From Apostichopus japonicus (lineage: Eukaryota > Echinodermata > Holothuroidea > Aspidochirotida > Stichopodidae), in assembly GCF_037975245.1 (NCBI RefSeq), contig NC_092582.1, forward strand, positions 20,918,577 through 20,982,576: 64,000 nucleotides of DNA, given 5' to 3'. The translations under genes were made by a program, and so were the position numbers. This document shows, in pieces, positions 46,501 through 60,300 of the stretch; within the stretch, counting starts at the first letter, position 1; each line of letters begins with the position of its first letter. Under the pieces are notes generated by a model, which did no database searches, was not told the origin of the DNA, and worked only from the letters and a program-made list of their open reading frames with translations.

Positions 46501-49500
46501 GATATCTCAGGCACGGAAGGTCGGACCAACTTCATAGTCGGTGCGCACGTGGACCCTAAGGATCACCGGAAGTGAATGGATTTTGGTGTAGGTCAAAGGT
46601 CATTTGAGGTCACCAGAAGAGAAATGAGGACGAACTTTGTAAACGCGATATCTCAGGCACGGGACTACGGACCAACTTCATAGTCGGTGCGCACGTGGAC
46701 CCTAGGGATCACCGGAAGTGAATGGTTTTTGGTGTAGGTCAAAGGTCATTTGAGGTCACCAGAAGAGAAATGGTGACGAACTTTGTAAACGCGATATCTC
46801 AGGCACGGGACTACGGACCAACTTCATAGTCGGTGCGCACGTGGACCCTAGGGATCAACGGAAGTGAATGGATTTTGGTGTAGGTCAAAGGTCATTTGAG
46901 GTCACCAGAAGAGAAATGGTGACGAACTTTGTAAACGCGATATCTCAGGCACGGAAGGTCGGACCAACTTCATAGTCGGTGCGCACGTGGACCCTAGGGA
47001 TCACCGGAAGTCAAAGGATTTTGGTGTAGGTCAAAGGTCATTTGAGGTCACCAGAAGAGAAATGGTGACGAACTTTGTAAACGCGATATCTCAGGCACGG
47101 AAGGTCGGACCAACTTCATAGTCGGTGCGCACGTGGATCCTAGGGATCACCGGAAATGAATGGATTTTGGTGTAGGTCAAAGGTCATTTGAGGTCACCAG
47201 AAGAGAAATGGTGACGAACTTTGTAAACGCGATATCTCAGGCACGGGACTACGGACCAACTTCATAGTCGGTGCGCACGTGGATCCTAGGGATCACCGGA
47301 AGTGAATGGATTTTGGTGTAGGTCAAAGGTCATTTGAGGTCACCAGAAGAGAAATGGTGACGAACTTTGTAAACGCGATATCTCAGGCACGGGACTTCAG
47401 ACCAACTTCATAGTCGGTGCGCACGTGGATCCTAGGGATCACCGGAAGTCAAAGGATTTTGGTGTAGGTCAAAGGTCAATTGAGGTCACCAGAAGAGAAA
47501 TGGTGACGAACTTTGTAAACGCGATATCTCAGGCACGGAAGGTCGGACCAACTTCATAGTCTGTGCGCACGTGGATCCTAGGGATCACCGGAAGTGAATG
47601 GATTTTGGTGTAGGTCAAAGGTCTCTTCTGGTGACGAACTTTGTAAACGCGATATCTCAGGCACGGGACTTCGGACCAACTTCATAGTCGGTGCGCACGT
47701 GGATCCTAGGGATCACCGGAAGTGAATGGATTTTGGTGTAGGTCAAAGGTCATTTGAGGGCACCAGAAGAGAAATGGTGACGAACTTTGTAAACGCGATA
47801 TCTCAGGCACGGAAGGTCGGACCAACTTCATAGTCGGTGCGCACGTGGACCCTAGGGATCACCGGAAGTCAAAGGATTTTGGTGTAGGTCAAAGGTCATT
47901 TGAGGTCACCAGAAGAGAAATGGTGACGAACTTTGTAAACGCGATATCTCAGGCACGGAAGGTCGGACCAACTTCATAGTCTGTGCGCACGTGGATCCTA
48001 GGGATCACCGGAAATGAATGGATTTTGGTGTAGGTCAAAGGTCATTTGAGGTCACCAGAAGAGAAATGGTGACGAACTTTGTAAACGCGATATCTCAGGC
48101 ACGGAAGGTCGGACCAACTTCATAGTCGGTGCGCACGTGGATCCTATGGATCACCGGAAGTGAATGGATTTTGGTGTAGGTCAAAGGTCATTTGAGGTCA
48201 CCAGAAGAGAAATGGTGACGAACTTTGTAAACGCGATATCTCAGGCACGGGACTACGGACCAGCTTCATAGTCGGTGCGCACGTGGATCCTAGGGATCAC
48301 CGGAAGTGAATGGATTTTGGTGTAGGTCAAAGGTCATTTGAGGTCACCAGAAGAGAAATGGTGACGAACTTTGTAAACGCGATATCTCAGGCACGGGACT
48401 ACGGACCAACTTCATAGTCGGTGCGCACATTGATCCTAGGGATCACCGGAAGTGAATGGATTTTGGTGTAGGTCAAAGGTCATTTGAGGTCACCAGAAGA
48501 GAAATGGTGACGAACTTTGTAAACGCGATATCTCAGGCACGGGACTACGGACCAACTTCATAGTCGGTGCGCACGTGGACCCTAGATATCATCGGAAGTG
48601 AATGGATTTTGGTGTAGGTCAAAGGTCATTTGAGGTCACCAGAAGAGAAATGGTGACGAACTTTGTAAACGCGATATATCAGGCACGGGACTTCGGACCA
48701 ACTTCATAGTCAGTGCGCACGTGGATCCTAGGGATCACCGGAAGTCCATGGATTTTGGTGTAGGTCAAAGGTCATTTGAGGTCACCAGGGGAGAAATGGT
48801 GACGAACTTTGTAAACGCGATATCTCAGGCACGGAAGGTCGGACCAACTTGATAGTCAGTGCGCACGTGGATCCTAGGGATCACCGGAAGTCCATGGATT
48901 TTGGTGTAGGTCAAAGGTCATTTGAGGTCACCAGGGGAGAAATGGTGACGAACTTTGTAAACGCGATATCTCAGGCACGGAAGGTCGGACCAACTTGATA
49001 GTCAGTGCGCACGTGGATCCTAGGGATCACCGGAAGTCCATGTATTTTGGTGTAGGTCATAGGTCATTTGAGGTCACCAGGGGAGAAATGGTGACGAACT
49101 TTGTAAACGCGATATCTCAGGCACGGAAGGTCGGACCAACTTGATAGTCAGTGCGCACGTGGATCCTAGGGATCACCGGAAGTCCATGTATTTTGGTGTA
49201 GGTCATAGGTCATTTGAGGTCACCAGGGGAGAAATGGTGACGAACTTTGTAAACGCGATATCTCAGGCACGGAAGGTCGGACCAACTTCATAGTCGGTGC
49301 GCACGTGGATCCTAGGGATCACCGGAAATGAATGGATTTTGGTGTAGGTCAAAGGTCATTTGAGGTCACCAGAAGAGAAATGGTGACGAACTTTGTAAAC
49401 GCGATATCTCAGGCACGGGACTACGGACCAACTTCATAGTCGGTGCGCACGTGGATCCTAGAGATCACCGGAAGTGAATGGATTTTGGTGTAGGTCAAAG

Positions 49501-51966
49501 GTCATTTGAGGTCACCAGAAGAGAAATGGTGACGAACTTTGTAAACGCGATATCTCAGGCACGGGACTTCAGACCAACTTCATAGTCGGTGCGCACGTGG
49601 ATCCTAGGGATCACCGGAAGTCAAAGGATTTTGGTGTAGGTCAAAGGTCAATTGAGGTCACCAGAAGAGAAATGGTGACGAACTTTGTAAACGCGATATC
49701 TCAGGCACGGAAGGTCGGACCAACTTCATAGTCTGTGCGCACGTGGATCCTAGGGATCACCGGAAGTGAATGGATTTTGGTGTAAGTCAAAGGTCATTTG
49801 AGGGCACCAGAAGAGAAATGGTGACGAACTTTGTAAACGCGATATCTCAGGCACGGAAGGTCGGACCAACTTCATAGTCTGTGCGCACGTGGATCCTAGG
49901 GATCACCGGAAGTGAATGGATTTTGGTGTAGGTCAAAGGTCTCTTCTGGTGACGAACTTTGTAAACGCGATATCTCAGGCACGGGACTTCGGACCAACTT
50001 CATAGTCGGTGCGCACGTGGATCCTAGGGATCACCGGAAGTGAATGGATTTTGGTGTAGGTCAAAGGTCATTTGAGGGCACCAGAAGAGAAATGGTGACG
50101 AACTTTGTAAACGCGATATCTCAGGCACGGAAGGTCGGACCAACTTCATAGTCGGTGCGCACGTGGACCCTAGGGATCACCGGAAGTCAAAGGATTTTGG
50201 TGTAGGTCAAAGGTCATTTGAGGTCACCAGAAGAGAAATGGTGACGAACTTTGTAAACGCGATATCTCAGGCACGGAAGGTCGGACCAACTTCATAGTCG
50301 GTGCGCACGTGGATCCTAGGGATCACCGGAAGTGAATGGATTTTGGTGTAGGTCAAAGGTCATTTGAGGTCACCAGAAGAGAAATGGTGACGAACTTTGT
50401 AAACGCGATATCTCAGGCACGGGACTACGGACCAACTTCATAGTCGGTGCGCACGTGGACCCTAGATATCACCGGAAGTGAATAAATTTTGGTGTAGGTC
50501 AAAGGTCATTTGAGGTCACCAGAAGAGAAATGGTGACGAACTTTGTAAACGCGATATCTCAGGCACGGAAGGTCGGACCAACTTCATAGTCGGTGCGCAC
50601 GTGGACCCTAAGGATCACCGGAAGTGAATGGATTTTGGTGTAGGTCAAAGGTCATTTGAGGTCACCAGAAGAGAAATGAGGACGAACTTTGTAAACGCGA
50701 TATCTCAGGCACGGGACTACGGACCAACTTCATAGTCGGTGCGCACGTGGACCCTAGGGATCACCGGAAGTGAATGGTTTTTGGTGTAGGTCAAAGGTCA
50801 TTTGAGGTCACCAGAAGAGAAATGGTGACGAACTTTGTAAACGCGATATCTCAGGCACGGGACTACGGACCAACTTCATAGTCGGTGCGCACGTGGACCC
50901 TAGGGATCAACGGAAGTGAATGGATTTTGGTGTAGGTCAAAGGTCATTTGAGGTCACCAGAAGAGAAATGGTGACGAACTTTGTAAACGCGATATCTCAG
51001 GCACGGAAGGTCGGACCAACTTCATAGTCGGTGCGCACGTGGACCCTAGGGATCACCGGAAGTCAAAGGATTTTGGTGTAGGTCAAAGGTCATTTGAGGT
51101 CACCAGAAGAGAAATGGTGACGAACTTTGTAAACGCGATATCTCAGGCACGGAAGGTCGGACCAACTTCATAGTCGGTGCGCACGTGGATCCTAGGGATC
51201 ACCGGAAATGAATGGATTTTGGTGTAGGTCAAAGGTCATTTGAGGTCACCAGAAGAGAAATGGTGACGAACTTTGTAAACGCGATATCTCAGGCACGGGA
51301 CTACGGACCAACTTCATAGTCGGTGCGCACGTGGATCCTAGGGATCACCGGAAGTGAATGGATTTTGGTGTAGGTCAAAGGTCATTTGAGGTCACCAGAA
51401 GAGAAATGGTGACGAACTTTGTAAACGCGATATCTCAGGCACGGGACTTCAGACCAACTTCATAGTCGGTGCGCACGTGGATCCTAGGGATCACCGGAAG
51501 TCAAAGGATTTTGGTGTAGGTCAAAGGTCAATTGAGGTCACCAGAAGAGAAATGGTGACGAACTTTGTAAACGCGATATCTCAGGCACGGAAGGTCGGAC
51601 CAACTTCATAGTCTGTGCGCACGTGGATCCAAGGGATCACCGGAAGTGAATGGATTTTGGTGTAGGTCAAAGGTCTCTTCTGGTGACGAACTTTGTAAAC
51701 GCGATATCTCAGGCACGGGACTTCGGACCAACTTCATAGTCGGTGCGCACGTGGATCCTAGGGATCACCGGAAGTGAATGGATTTTGGTGTAGGTCAAAG
51801 GTCATTTGAGGGCACCAGAAGAGAAATGGTGACGAACTTTGTAAACGCGATATCTCAGGCACGGAAGGTCGGACCAACTTCATAGTCGGTGCGCACGTGG
51901 ACCCTAGGGATCACCGGAAGTCAAAGGATTTTGGTGTAGGTCAAAGGTCATTTGAGGTCACCAGAA
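43571..51966 (+). repeat. 8,396-bp higher-order repeat of the 146-bp satellite, copy B
   Basis: This abuts copy A exactly and repeats its whole sequence of variant units. The sequence after 51,966 does not continue as a third copy; it follows the 4,052-bp period instead. Confidence 0.92.
45175..49288 (+). repeat. 4,052-bp (28-unit) tandem duplication, first copy
   Basis: Sequence from 45,175 to 49,288 matches 49,227-53,340 at offset 4,052, which is 28 x 146 less two 18-bp losses. The 128-bp units at 45,889 and 47,623 pair with 49,941 and 51,675. Differences are few: CCTAGGG versus CCTAGAG near 45,409/49,461 and ATCCTAG versus ATCCAAG near 47,579/51,631. Copy edges overlap because flanking units are identical. 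The same period is visible within copy A (37,493 to 41,545). Confidence 0.88.
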
Positions 51967-53340
51967 GAGAAATGGTGACGAACTTTGTAAACGCGATATC
52001 TCAGGCACGGAAGGTCGGACCAACTTCATAGTCTGTGCGCACGTGGATCCTAGGGATCACCGGAAATGAATGGATTTTGGTGTAGGTCAAAGGTCATTTG
52101 AGGTCACCAGAAGAGAAATGGTGACGAACTTTGTAAACGCGATATCTCAGGCACGGAAGGTCGGACCAACTTCATAGTCGGTGCGCACGTGGATCCTATG
52201 GATCACCGGAAGTGAATGGATTTTGGTGTAGGTCAAAGGTCATTTGAGGTCACCAGAAGAGAAATGGTGACGAACTTTGTAAACGCGATATCTCAGGCAC
52301 GGGACTACGGACCAGCTTCATAGTCGGTGCGCACGTGGATCCTAGGGATCACCGGAAGTGAATGGATTTTGGTGTAGGTCAAAGGTCATTTGAGGTCACC
52401 AGAAGAGAAATGGTGACGAACTTTGTAAACGCGATATCTCAGGCACGGGACTACGGACCAACTTCATAGTCGGTGCGCACATTGATCCTAGGGATCACCG
52501 GAAGTGAATGGATTTTGGTGTAGGTCAAAGGTCATTTGAGGTCACCAGAAGAGAAATGGTGACGAACTTTGTAAACGCGATATCTCAGGCACGGGACTAC
52601 GGACCAACTTCATAGTCGGTGCGCACGTGGACCCTAGATATCATCGGAAGTGAATGGATTTTGGTGTAGGTCAAAGGTCATTTGAGGTCACCAGAAGAGA
52701 AATGGTGACGAACTTTGTAAACGCGATATATCAGGCACGGGACTTCGGACCAACTTCATAGTCAGTGCGCACGTGGATCCTAGGGATCACCGGAAGTCCA
52801 TGGATTTTGGTGTAGGTCAAAGGTCATTTGAGGTCACCAGGGGAGAAATGGTGACGAACTTTGTAAACGCGATATCTCAGGCACGGAAGGTCGGACCAAC
52901 TTGATAGTCAGTGCGCACGTGGATCCTAGGGATCACCGGAAGTCCATGGATTTTGGTGTAGGTCAAAGGTCATTTGAGGTCACCAGGGGAGAAATGGTGA
53001 CGAACTTTGTAAACGCGATATCTCAGGCACGGAAGGTCGGACCAACTTGATAGTCAGTGCGCACGTGGATCCTAGGGATCACCGGAAGTCCATGTATTTT
53101 GGTGTAGGTCATAGGTCATTTGAGGTCACCAGGGGAGAAATGGTGACGAACTTTGTAAACGCGATATCTCAGGCACGGAAGGTCGGACCAACTTGATAGT
53201 CAGTGCGCACGTGGATCCTAGGGATCACCGGAAGTCCATGTATTTTGGTGTAGGTCATAGGTCATTTGAGGTCACCAGGGGAGAAATGGTGACGAACTTT
53301 GTAAACGCGATATCTCAGGCACGGAAGGTCGGACCAACTT
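49227..53340 (+). repeat. 4,052-bp (28-unit) tandem duplication, second copy
   Basis: This is the partner of 45,175-49,288. It overlaps the end of the 8,396-bp copy B, showing that the two higher-order periods are nested rather than separate domains. It ends at C (49,289) versus G (53,341) in TTCATAG/TTGATAG. Confidence 0.87.
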
Positions 53341-56300
53341 GATAGTCAGTGCGCACGTGGATCCTAGGGATCACCGGAAGTCCATGTATTTTGGTGTAGG
53401 TCATAGGTCATTTGAGGTCACCAGGGGAGAAATGGTGACGAACTTTGTAAACGCGATATCTCAGGCACGGAAGGTCGGACCAACTTCATAGTCGGTGCGC
53501 ACGTGGATCCTAGGGATCACCGGAAGTGAATGGATTTTGGTGTAGGTCAAAGGTCATTTGAGGTCACCAGGGGAGAAATGGTGACGAACTTTGTAAACGC
53601 GATATCTCAGGCACGGAAGGTCGGACCAACTTGATAGTCAGTGCGCACGTGGATCCTAGGGATCACCGGAAGTCCATGTATTTTGGTGTAGGTCATAGGT
53701 CATTTGAGGTCACCAGGGGAGAAATGGTGACGAACTTTGTAAACGCGATATCTCAGGCACGGAAGGTCGGACCAACTTGATAGTCAGTGCGCACGTGGAT
53801 CCTAGGGATCACCGGAAGTCCATGTATTTTGGTGTAGGTCATAGGTCATTTGAGGTCACCAGGGGAGAAATGGTGACGAACTTTGTAAACGCGATATCTC
53901 AGGCACGGAAGGTCGGACCAACTTGATAGTCAGTGCGCACGTGGATCCTAGGGATCACCGGAAGTCCATGTATTTTGGTGTAGGTCAAAGGTCATTTGAG
54001 GTCACCAGGTGAGAAATGGTGACGAACTTTGTAAACGCGATATCTCAGGCACGGAAGGTCGGACCAACTTGATAGTCAGTGCGCACGTGGATCCTAGGGA
54101 TCACCGGAAGTCCATGTATTTTGGTGTAGGTCAAAGGTCATTTGAGGTCACCAGGGGAGAAATGGTGACGAACTTTGTAGACGCGATATCTCAGGCACGG
54201 AAGGTCGGACCAACTTGATAGTCAGTGCGCACGTGGATCCTAGGGATCACCGGAAGTCCATGTATTTTGGTGTAGGTCAAAGGTCATTTGAGGTCACCAG
54301 AAGAGAAATGGTGACGAACTTTGTAAACGCGATATCTCAGGCACGGAAGGTCGGACCAACTTCATAGTCGGTGCGCACGTGGATCCTAGGGATCACCGGA
54401 AGTCAAAGGATTTTGGTGTAGGTCAAAAGTCAATTGAGGTCACCAGAAGAGAAATGGTGACGAACTTTGTAAACGCGATATCTCAGGCACGGGACTTTGG
54501 ACCAACTTCATAGTCGGTGCGCACGTGGATCCTAGGGATCACCGGAAGTCAAAGGATTTTGGTGTAGGTCAAAGGTCATTTGAGGTCACCAGAAGAGAAA
54601 TGGTGACGAACTTTGTAAACGCGATATCTCAGGCACGGAAGGTCGGACCAACTTCATAGTCGCTGCGCACGTGGACCCTAGGGATCACCGGAAGTGAATG
54701 GATTTTGGTGTAGGTCAAAGGTCATTTGAGGTCACCAGAAGAGAAATGGTGACGAACTTTGTAAACGCGATATCTCAGGCACGGAAGGTCGGACCAACTT
54801 CATAGTCGGTGCGCACGTGGATCCTAGGGATCACCGGAAGTGAATGGATTTTGGTGTAGGTCAAAGGTCATTTGAGGTCACCAGAAGAGAAATGGTGACG
54901 AACTTTGTAAACGCGATATCTCAGGCACGGAAGGTCGGACCAACTTCATAGTCGGTGCGGTAGGGATCACCGGAAGTGAATGGATTTTGGTGTAGGTCAA
55001 AGGTCATTTGAGGTCACCAGAAGAGAAATGGTGACGAACTTTGTAAACGCGATATCTCAGGCACGGAAGGTCGGACCAACTTCATAGTCGGTGCGCACGT
55101 GGATCCTAGGGATCACCGGAAGTGAATGGATTTTGGTGTAGGTCAAAGGTCATTTGAGGTCACCAGAAGAGAAATGGTGACGAACTTTGTAAACGCGATA
55201 TCTCAGGCACGGAAGGTCGGACCAACTTCATAGTCGGTGCGCACGTGGATCCTATGGATCACAGGAAGTGAGTGGATTTTGATGTAGGTCAAAGGTCATT
55301 TGAGGTCACCAGAAGAGAAATGGTGACGAACTTTGTAAACGCGATATCTCAGGCACGGGACTACGGACCAACTTCATAGTCGGTGCGCACGTGGATCCTA
55401 GAGATCACCGGAAGTGAATGGATTTTGGAGTAGGTCAAAGGTCATTTGAGGTCACCAGGAGAGAAATGGTGACGAACTTTGTAAACGCGATATCTCAGGC
55501 ACGGGACTTCAGACCAACTTCATAGTCGGTGCGCACGTGGATCCTAGGGATCACCGGAAGTCAAAGGATTTTGGTGTAGGTCAAAGGTCAATTGAGGTCA
55601 CCAGAAGAGAAATGGTGACGAACTTTGTAAACGCGATATCTCAGGCACGGAAGGTCGGACCAACTTCATAGTCTGTGCGCACGTGGATCCTAGGGATCAC
55701 CGGAAGTGAATGGATTTTGGTGTAAGTCAAAGGTCATTTGAGGGCACCAGAAGAGAAATGGTGACGAACTTTGTAAACGCGATATCTCAGGCACGGAAGG
55801 TCGGACCAACTTCATAGTCTGTGCGCACGTGGATCCTAGGGATCACCGGAAGTGAATGGATTTTGGGGTAGGTCAAAGGTCTCTTCTGGTGACGAACTTT
55901 GTAAACGCGATATCTCAGGCACGGGACTTCGGACCAACTTCATAGTCGGTGCGCACGTGGATCCTAGGGATCACCGGAAGTGAATGGATTTTGGTGTAGG
56001 TCAAAGGTCATTTGAGGGCACCAGAAGAGAAATGGTGACGAACTTTGTAAACGCGATATCTCAGGCACGGAAGGTCGGACCAACTTCATAGTCGGTGCGC
56101 ACGTGGACCCTAGGGATCACCGGAAGTCAAAGGATTTTGGTGTAGGTCAAAGGTCATTTGAGGGCACCAGAAGAGAAATGGTGACGAACTTTGTAAACGC
56201 GATATCTCAGGCACGGAAGGTCGGACCAACTTCATAGTCGCTGCGCACGTGGATCCTAGGGATCACCGGAAATGAATGGATTTTGGTGTAGGTCAAAGGT

Positions 56301-57338
56301 CATTTGAGGTCACCAGAAGAGAAATGGTGACGAACTTTGTAAACGCGATATCTCAGGCACGGAAGGTCGGACCAACTTCATAGTCGGTGCGCACGTGGAT
56401 CCTATGGATCACCGGAAGTGAATGGATTTTGGTGTAGGTCAAAGGTCATTTGAAGTCACCAGAAGAGAAATGGTGACGAACTTTGTAAACGCGATATCTC
56501 AGGCACGGGACTACGGACCAGCTTCATAGTCGGTGCGCACGTGGATCCTAGGGATCACCGGAAGTGAATGGATTTTGGTGTAGGTCAAAGGTCATTTGAG
56601 GTCACCAGAAGAGAAATGGTGACGAACTTTGTAAACGCGATATCTCAGGCACGGGACTACGGACCAACTTCATAGTCGGTGCGCACGTTGATCCTAGGGA
56701 TCACCGGAAGTGAATGGATTTTGGTGTAGGTCAAAGGTCATTTGAGGTCACCAGAAGAGAAATGGTGACGAACTTTGTAAACGCGATATCTCAGGCACGG
56801 GACTACGGACCAACTTCATAGTCGGTGCGCACGTGGACCCTAGATATCACCGGAAGTGAATGGATTTTGGTGTAGGTCAAAGGTCATTTGAGGTCACCAG
56901 AAGAGAAATGGTGACGAACTTTGTAAACGCGATATCTCAGGCACGGAAGGTCGGACCAACTTCATAGTCGGTGCGCACGTGGATCCTAGGGATCACCGGA
57001 AGTGAATGGATTTTGGTGTAGGTCAAAGGTCATTTGAGGTCACCAGAAGAGAAATGGTGACGAACTTTGTAAACGCGATATCTCAGGCACGGAAGGTCGG
57101 ACCAACTTCATAGTCTGTGCGCACGTGGATCCTAGGGATCACCGGAAGTGAATGGATTTTGGTGTAGGTCAAAGGTCATTTGAGGTCACCAGAAGAGAAA
57201 TGGTGACGAACTTTGTAAACGCGATATATCAGGCACGGGACTTCGGACCAACTTCATAGTCGGTGCGCACGTTGATCCTAGGGATCACCGGAAGTGAATG
57301 GATTTTGGTGTAGGTCAAAGGTCATTTGAGGTCACCAG
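52841..57338 (+). repeat. 4,498-bp (31-unit) higher-order repeat, copy 1
   Basis: This is a block of 31 units with one 128-bp and one 136-bp unit (31 x 146 less 18 less 10 equals 4,498). It is followed directly by a near-identical copy. Markers at +4,498 include CCAGGTGAG (54,007), the 10-bp deletion (54,957), TTTTGGGGTAGG (55,861) and TGAAGTCACC (56,451). Observed differences are GTGAGTGG versus GTGAATGG near 55,270 and CGCTGCGC versus CTGTGCGC near 56,240. Confidence 0.92.
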
Positions 57339-60300
57339 GGGAGAAATGGTGACGAACTTTGTAAACGCGATATCTCAGGCACGGAAGGTCGGACCAACTT
57401 GATAGTCAGTGCGCACGTGGATCCTAGGGATCACCGGAAGTCCATGGATTTTGGTGTAGGTCAAAGGTCATTTGAGGTCACCAGGGGAGAAATGGTGACG
57501 AACTTTGTAAACGCGATATCTCAGGCACGGAAGGTCGGACCAACTTGATAGTCAGTGCGCACGTGGATCCTAGGGATCACCGGAAGTCCATGTATTTTGG
57601 TGTAGGTCATAGGTCATTTGAGGTCACCAGGGGAGAAATGGTGACGAACTTTGTAAACGCGATATCTCAGGCACGGAAGGTCGGACCAACTTGATAGTCA
57701 GTGCGCACGTGGATCCTAGGGATCACCGGAAGTCCATGTATTTTGGTGTAGGTCATAGGTCATTTGAGGTCACCAGGGGAGAAATGGTGACGAACTTTGT
57801 AAACGCGATATCTCAGGCACGGAAGGTCGGACCAACTTGATAGTCAGTGCGCACGTGGATCCTAGGGATCACCGGAAGTCCATGTATTTTGGTGTAGGTC
57901 ATAGGTCATTTGAGGTCACCAGGGGAGAAATGGTGACGAACTTTGTAAACGCGATATCTCAGGCACGGAAGGTCGGACCAACTTCATAGTCGGTGCGCAC
58001 GTGGATCCTAGGGATCACCGGAAGTGAATGGATTTTGGTGTAGGTCAAAGGTCATTTGAGGTCACCAGGGGAGAAATGGTGACGAACTTTGTAAACGCGA
58101 TATCTCAGGCACGGAAGGTCGGACCAACTTGATAGTCAGTGCGCACGTGGATCCTAGGGATCACCGGAAGTCCATGTATTTTGGTGTAGGTCATAGGTCA
58201 TTTGAGGTCACCAGGGGAGAAATGGTGACGAACTTTGTAAACGCGATATCTCAGGCACGGAAGGTCGGACCAACTTGATAGTCAGTGCGCACGTGGATCC
58301 TAGGGATCACCGGAAGTCCATGTATTTTGGTGTAGGTCATAGGTCATTTGAGGTCACCAGGGGAGAAATGGTGACGAACTTTGTAAACGCGATATCTCAG
58401 GCACGGAAGGTCGGACCAACTTGATAGTCAGTGCGCACGTGGATCCTAGGGATCACCGGAAGTCCATGTATTTTGGTGTAGGTCAAAGGTCATTTGAGGT
58501 CACCAGGTGAGAAATGGTGACGAACTTTGTAAACGCGATATCTCAGGCACGGAAGGTCGGACCAACTTGATAGTCAGTGCGCACGTGGATCCTAGGGATC
58601 ACCGGAAGTCCATGTATTTTGGTGTAGGTCAAAGGTCATTTGAGGTCACCAGGGGAGAAATGGTGACGAACTTTGTAGACGCGATATCTCAGGCACGGAA
58701 GGTCGGACCAACTTGATAGTCAGTGCGCACGTGGATCCTAGGGATCACCGGAAGTCCATGTATTTTGGTGTAGGTCAAAGGTCATTTGAGGTCACCAGAA
58801 GAGAAATGGTGACGAACTTTGTAAACGCGATATCTCAGGCACGGAAGGTCGGACCAACTTCATAGTCGGTGCGCACGTGGATCCTAGGGATCACCGGAAG
58901 TCAAAGGATTTTGGTGTAGGTCAAAAGTCAATTGAGGTCACCAGAAGAGAAATGGTGACGAACTTTGTAAACGCGATATCTCAGGCACGGGACTTTGGAC
59001 CAACTTCATAGTCGGTGCGCACGTGGATCCTAGGGATCACCGGAAGTCAAAGGATTTTGGTGTAGGTCAAAGGTCATTTGAGGTCACCAGAAGAGAAATG
59101 GTGACGAACTTTGTAAACGCGATATCTCAGGCACGGAAGGTCGGACCAACTTCATAGTCGCTGCGCACGTGGACCCTAGGGATCACCGGAAGTGAATGGA
59201 TTTTGGTGTAGGTCAAAGGTCATTTGAGGTCACCAGAAGAGAAATGGTGACGAACTTTGTAAACGCGATATCTCAGGCACGGAAGGTCGGACCAACTTCA
59301 TAGTCGGTGCGCACGTGGATCCTAGGGATCACCGGAAGTGAATGGATTTTGGTGTAGGTCAAAGGTCATTTGAGGTCACCAGAAGAGAAATGGTGACGAA
59401 CTTTGTAAACGCGATATCTCAGGCACGGAAGGTCGGACCAACTTCATAGTCGGTGCGGTAGGGATCACCGGAAGTGAATGGATTTTGGTGTAGGTCAAAG
59501 GTCATTTGAGGTCACCAGAAGAGAAATGGTGACGAACTTTGTAAACGCGATATCTCAGGCACGGAAGGTCGGACCAACTTCATAGTCGGTGCGCACGTGG
59601 ATCCTAGGGATCACCGGAAGTGAATGGATTTTGGTGTAGGTCAAAGGTCATTTGAGGTCACCAGAAGAGAAATGGTGACGAACTTTGTAAACGCGATATC
59701 TCAGGCACGGAAGGTCGGACCAACTTCATAGTCGGTGCGCACGTGGATCCTATGGATCACAGGAAGTGAATGGATTTTGATGTAGGTCAAAGGTCATTTG
59801 AGGTCACCAGAAGAGAAATGGTGACGAACTTTGTAAACGCGATATCTCAGGCACGGGACTACGGACCAACTTCATAGTCGGTGCGCACGTGGATCCTAGA
59901 GATCACCGGAAGTGAATGGATTTTGGAGTAGGTCAAAGGTCATTTGAGGTCACCAGGAGAGAAATGGTGACGAACTTTGTAAACGCGATATCTCAGGCAC
60001 GGGACTTCAGACCAACTTCATAGTCGGTGCGCACGTGGATCCTAGGGATCACCGGAAGTCAAAGGATTTTGGTGTAGGTCAAAGGTCAATTGAGGTCACC
60101 AGAAGAGAAATGGTGACGAACTTTGTAAACGCGATATCTCAGGCACGGAAGGTCGGACCAACTTCATAGTCTGTGCGCACGTGGATCCTAGGGATCACCG
60201 GAAGTGAATGGATTTTGGTGTAAGTCAAAGGTCATTTGAGGGCACCAGAAGAGAAATGGTGACGAACTTTGTAAACGCGATATCTCAGGCACGGAAGGTC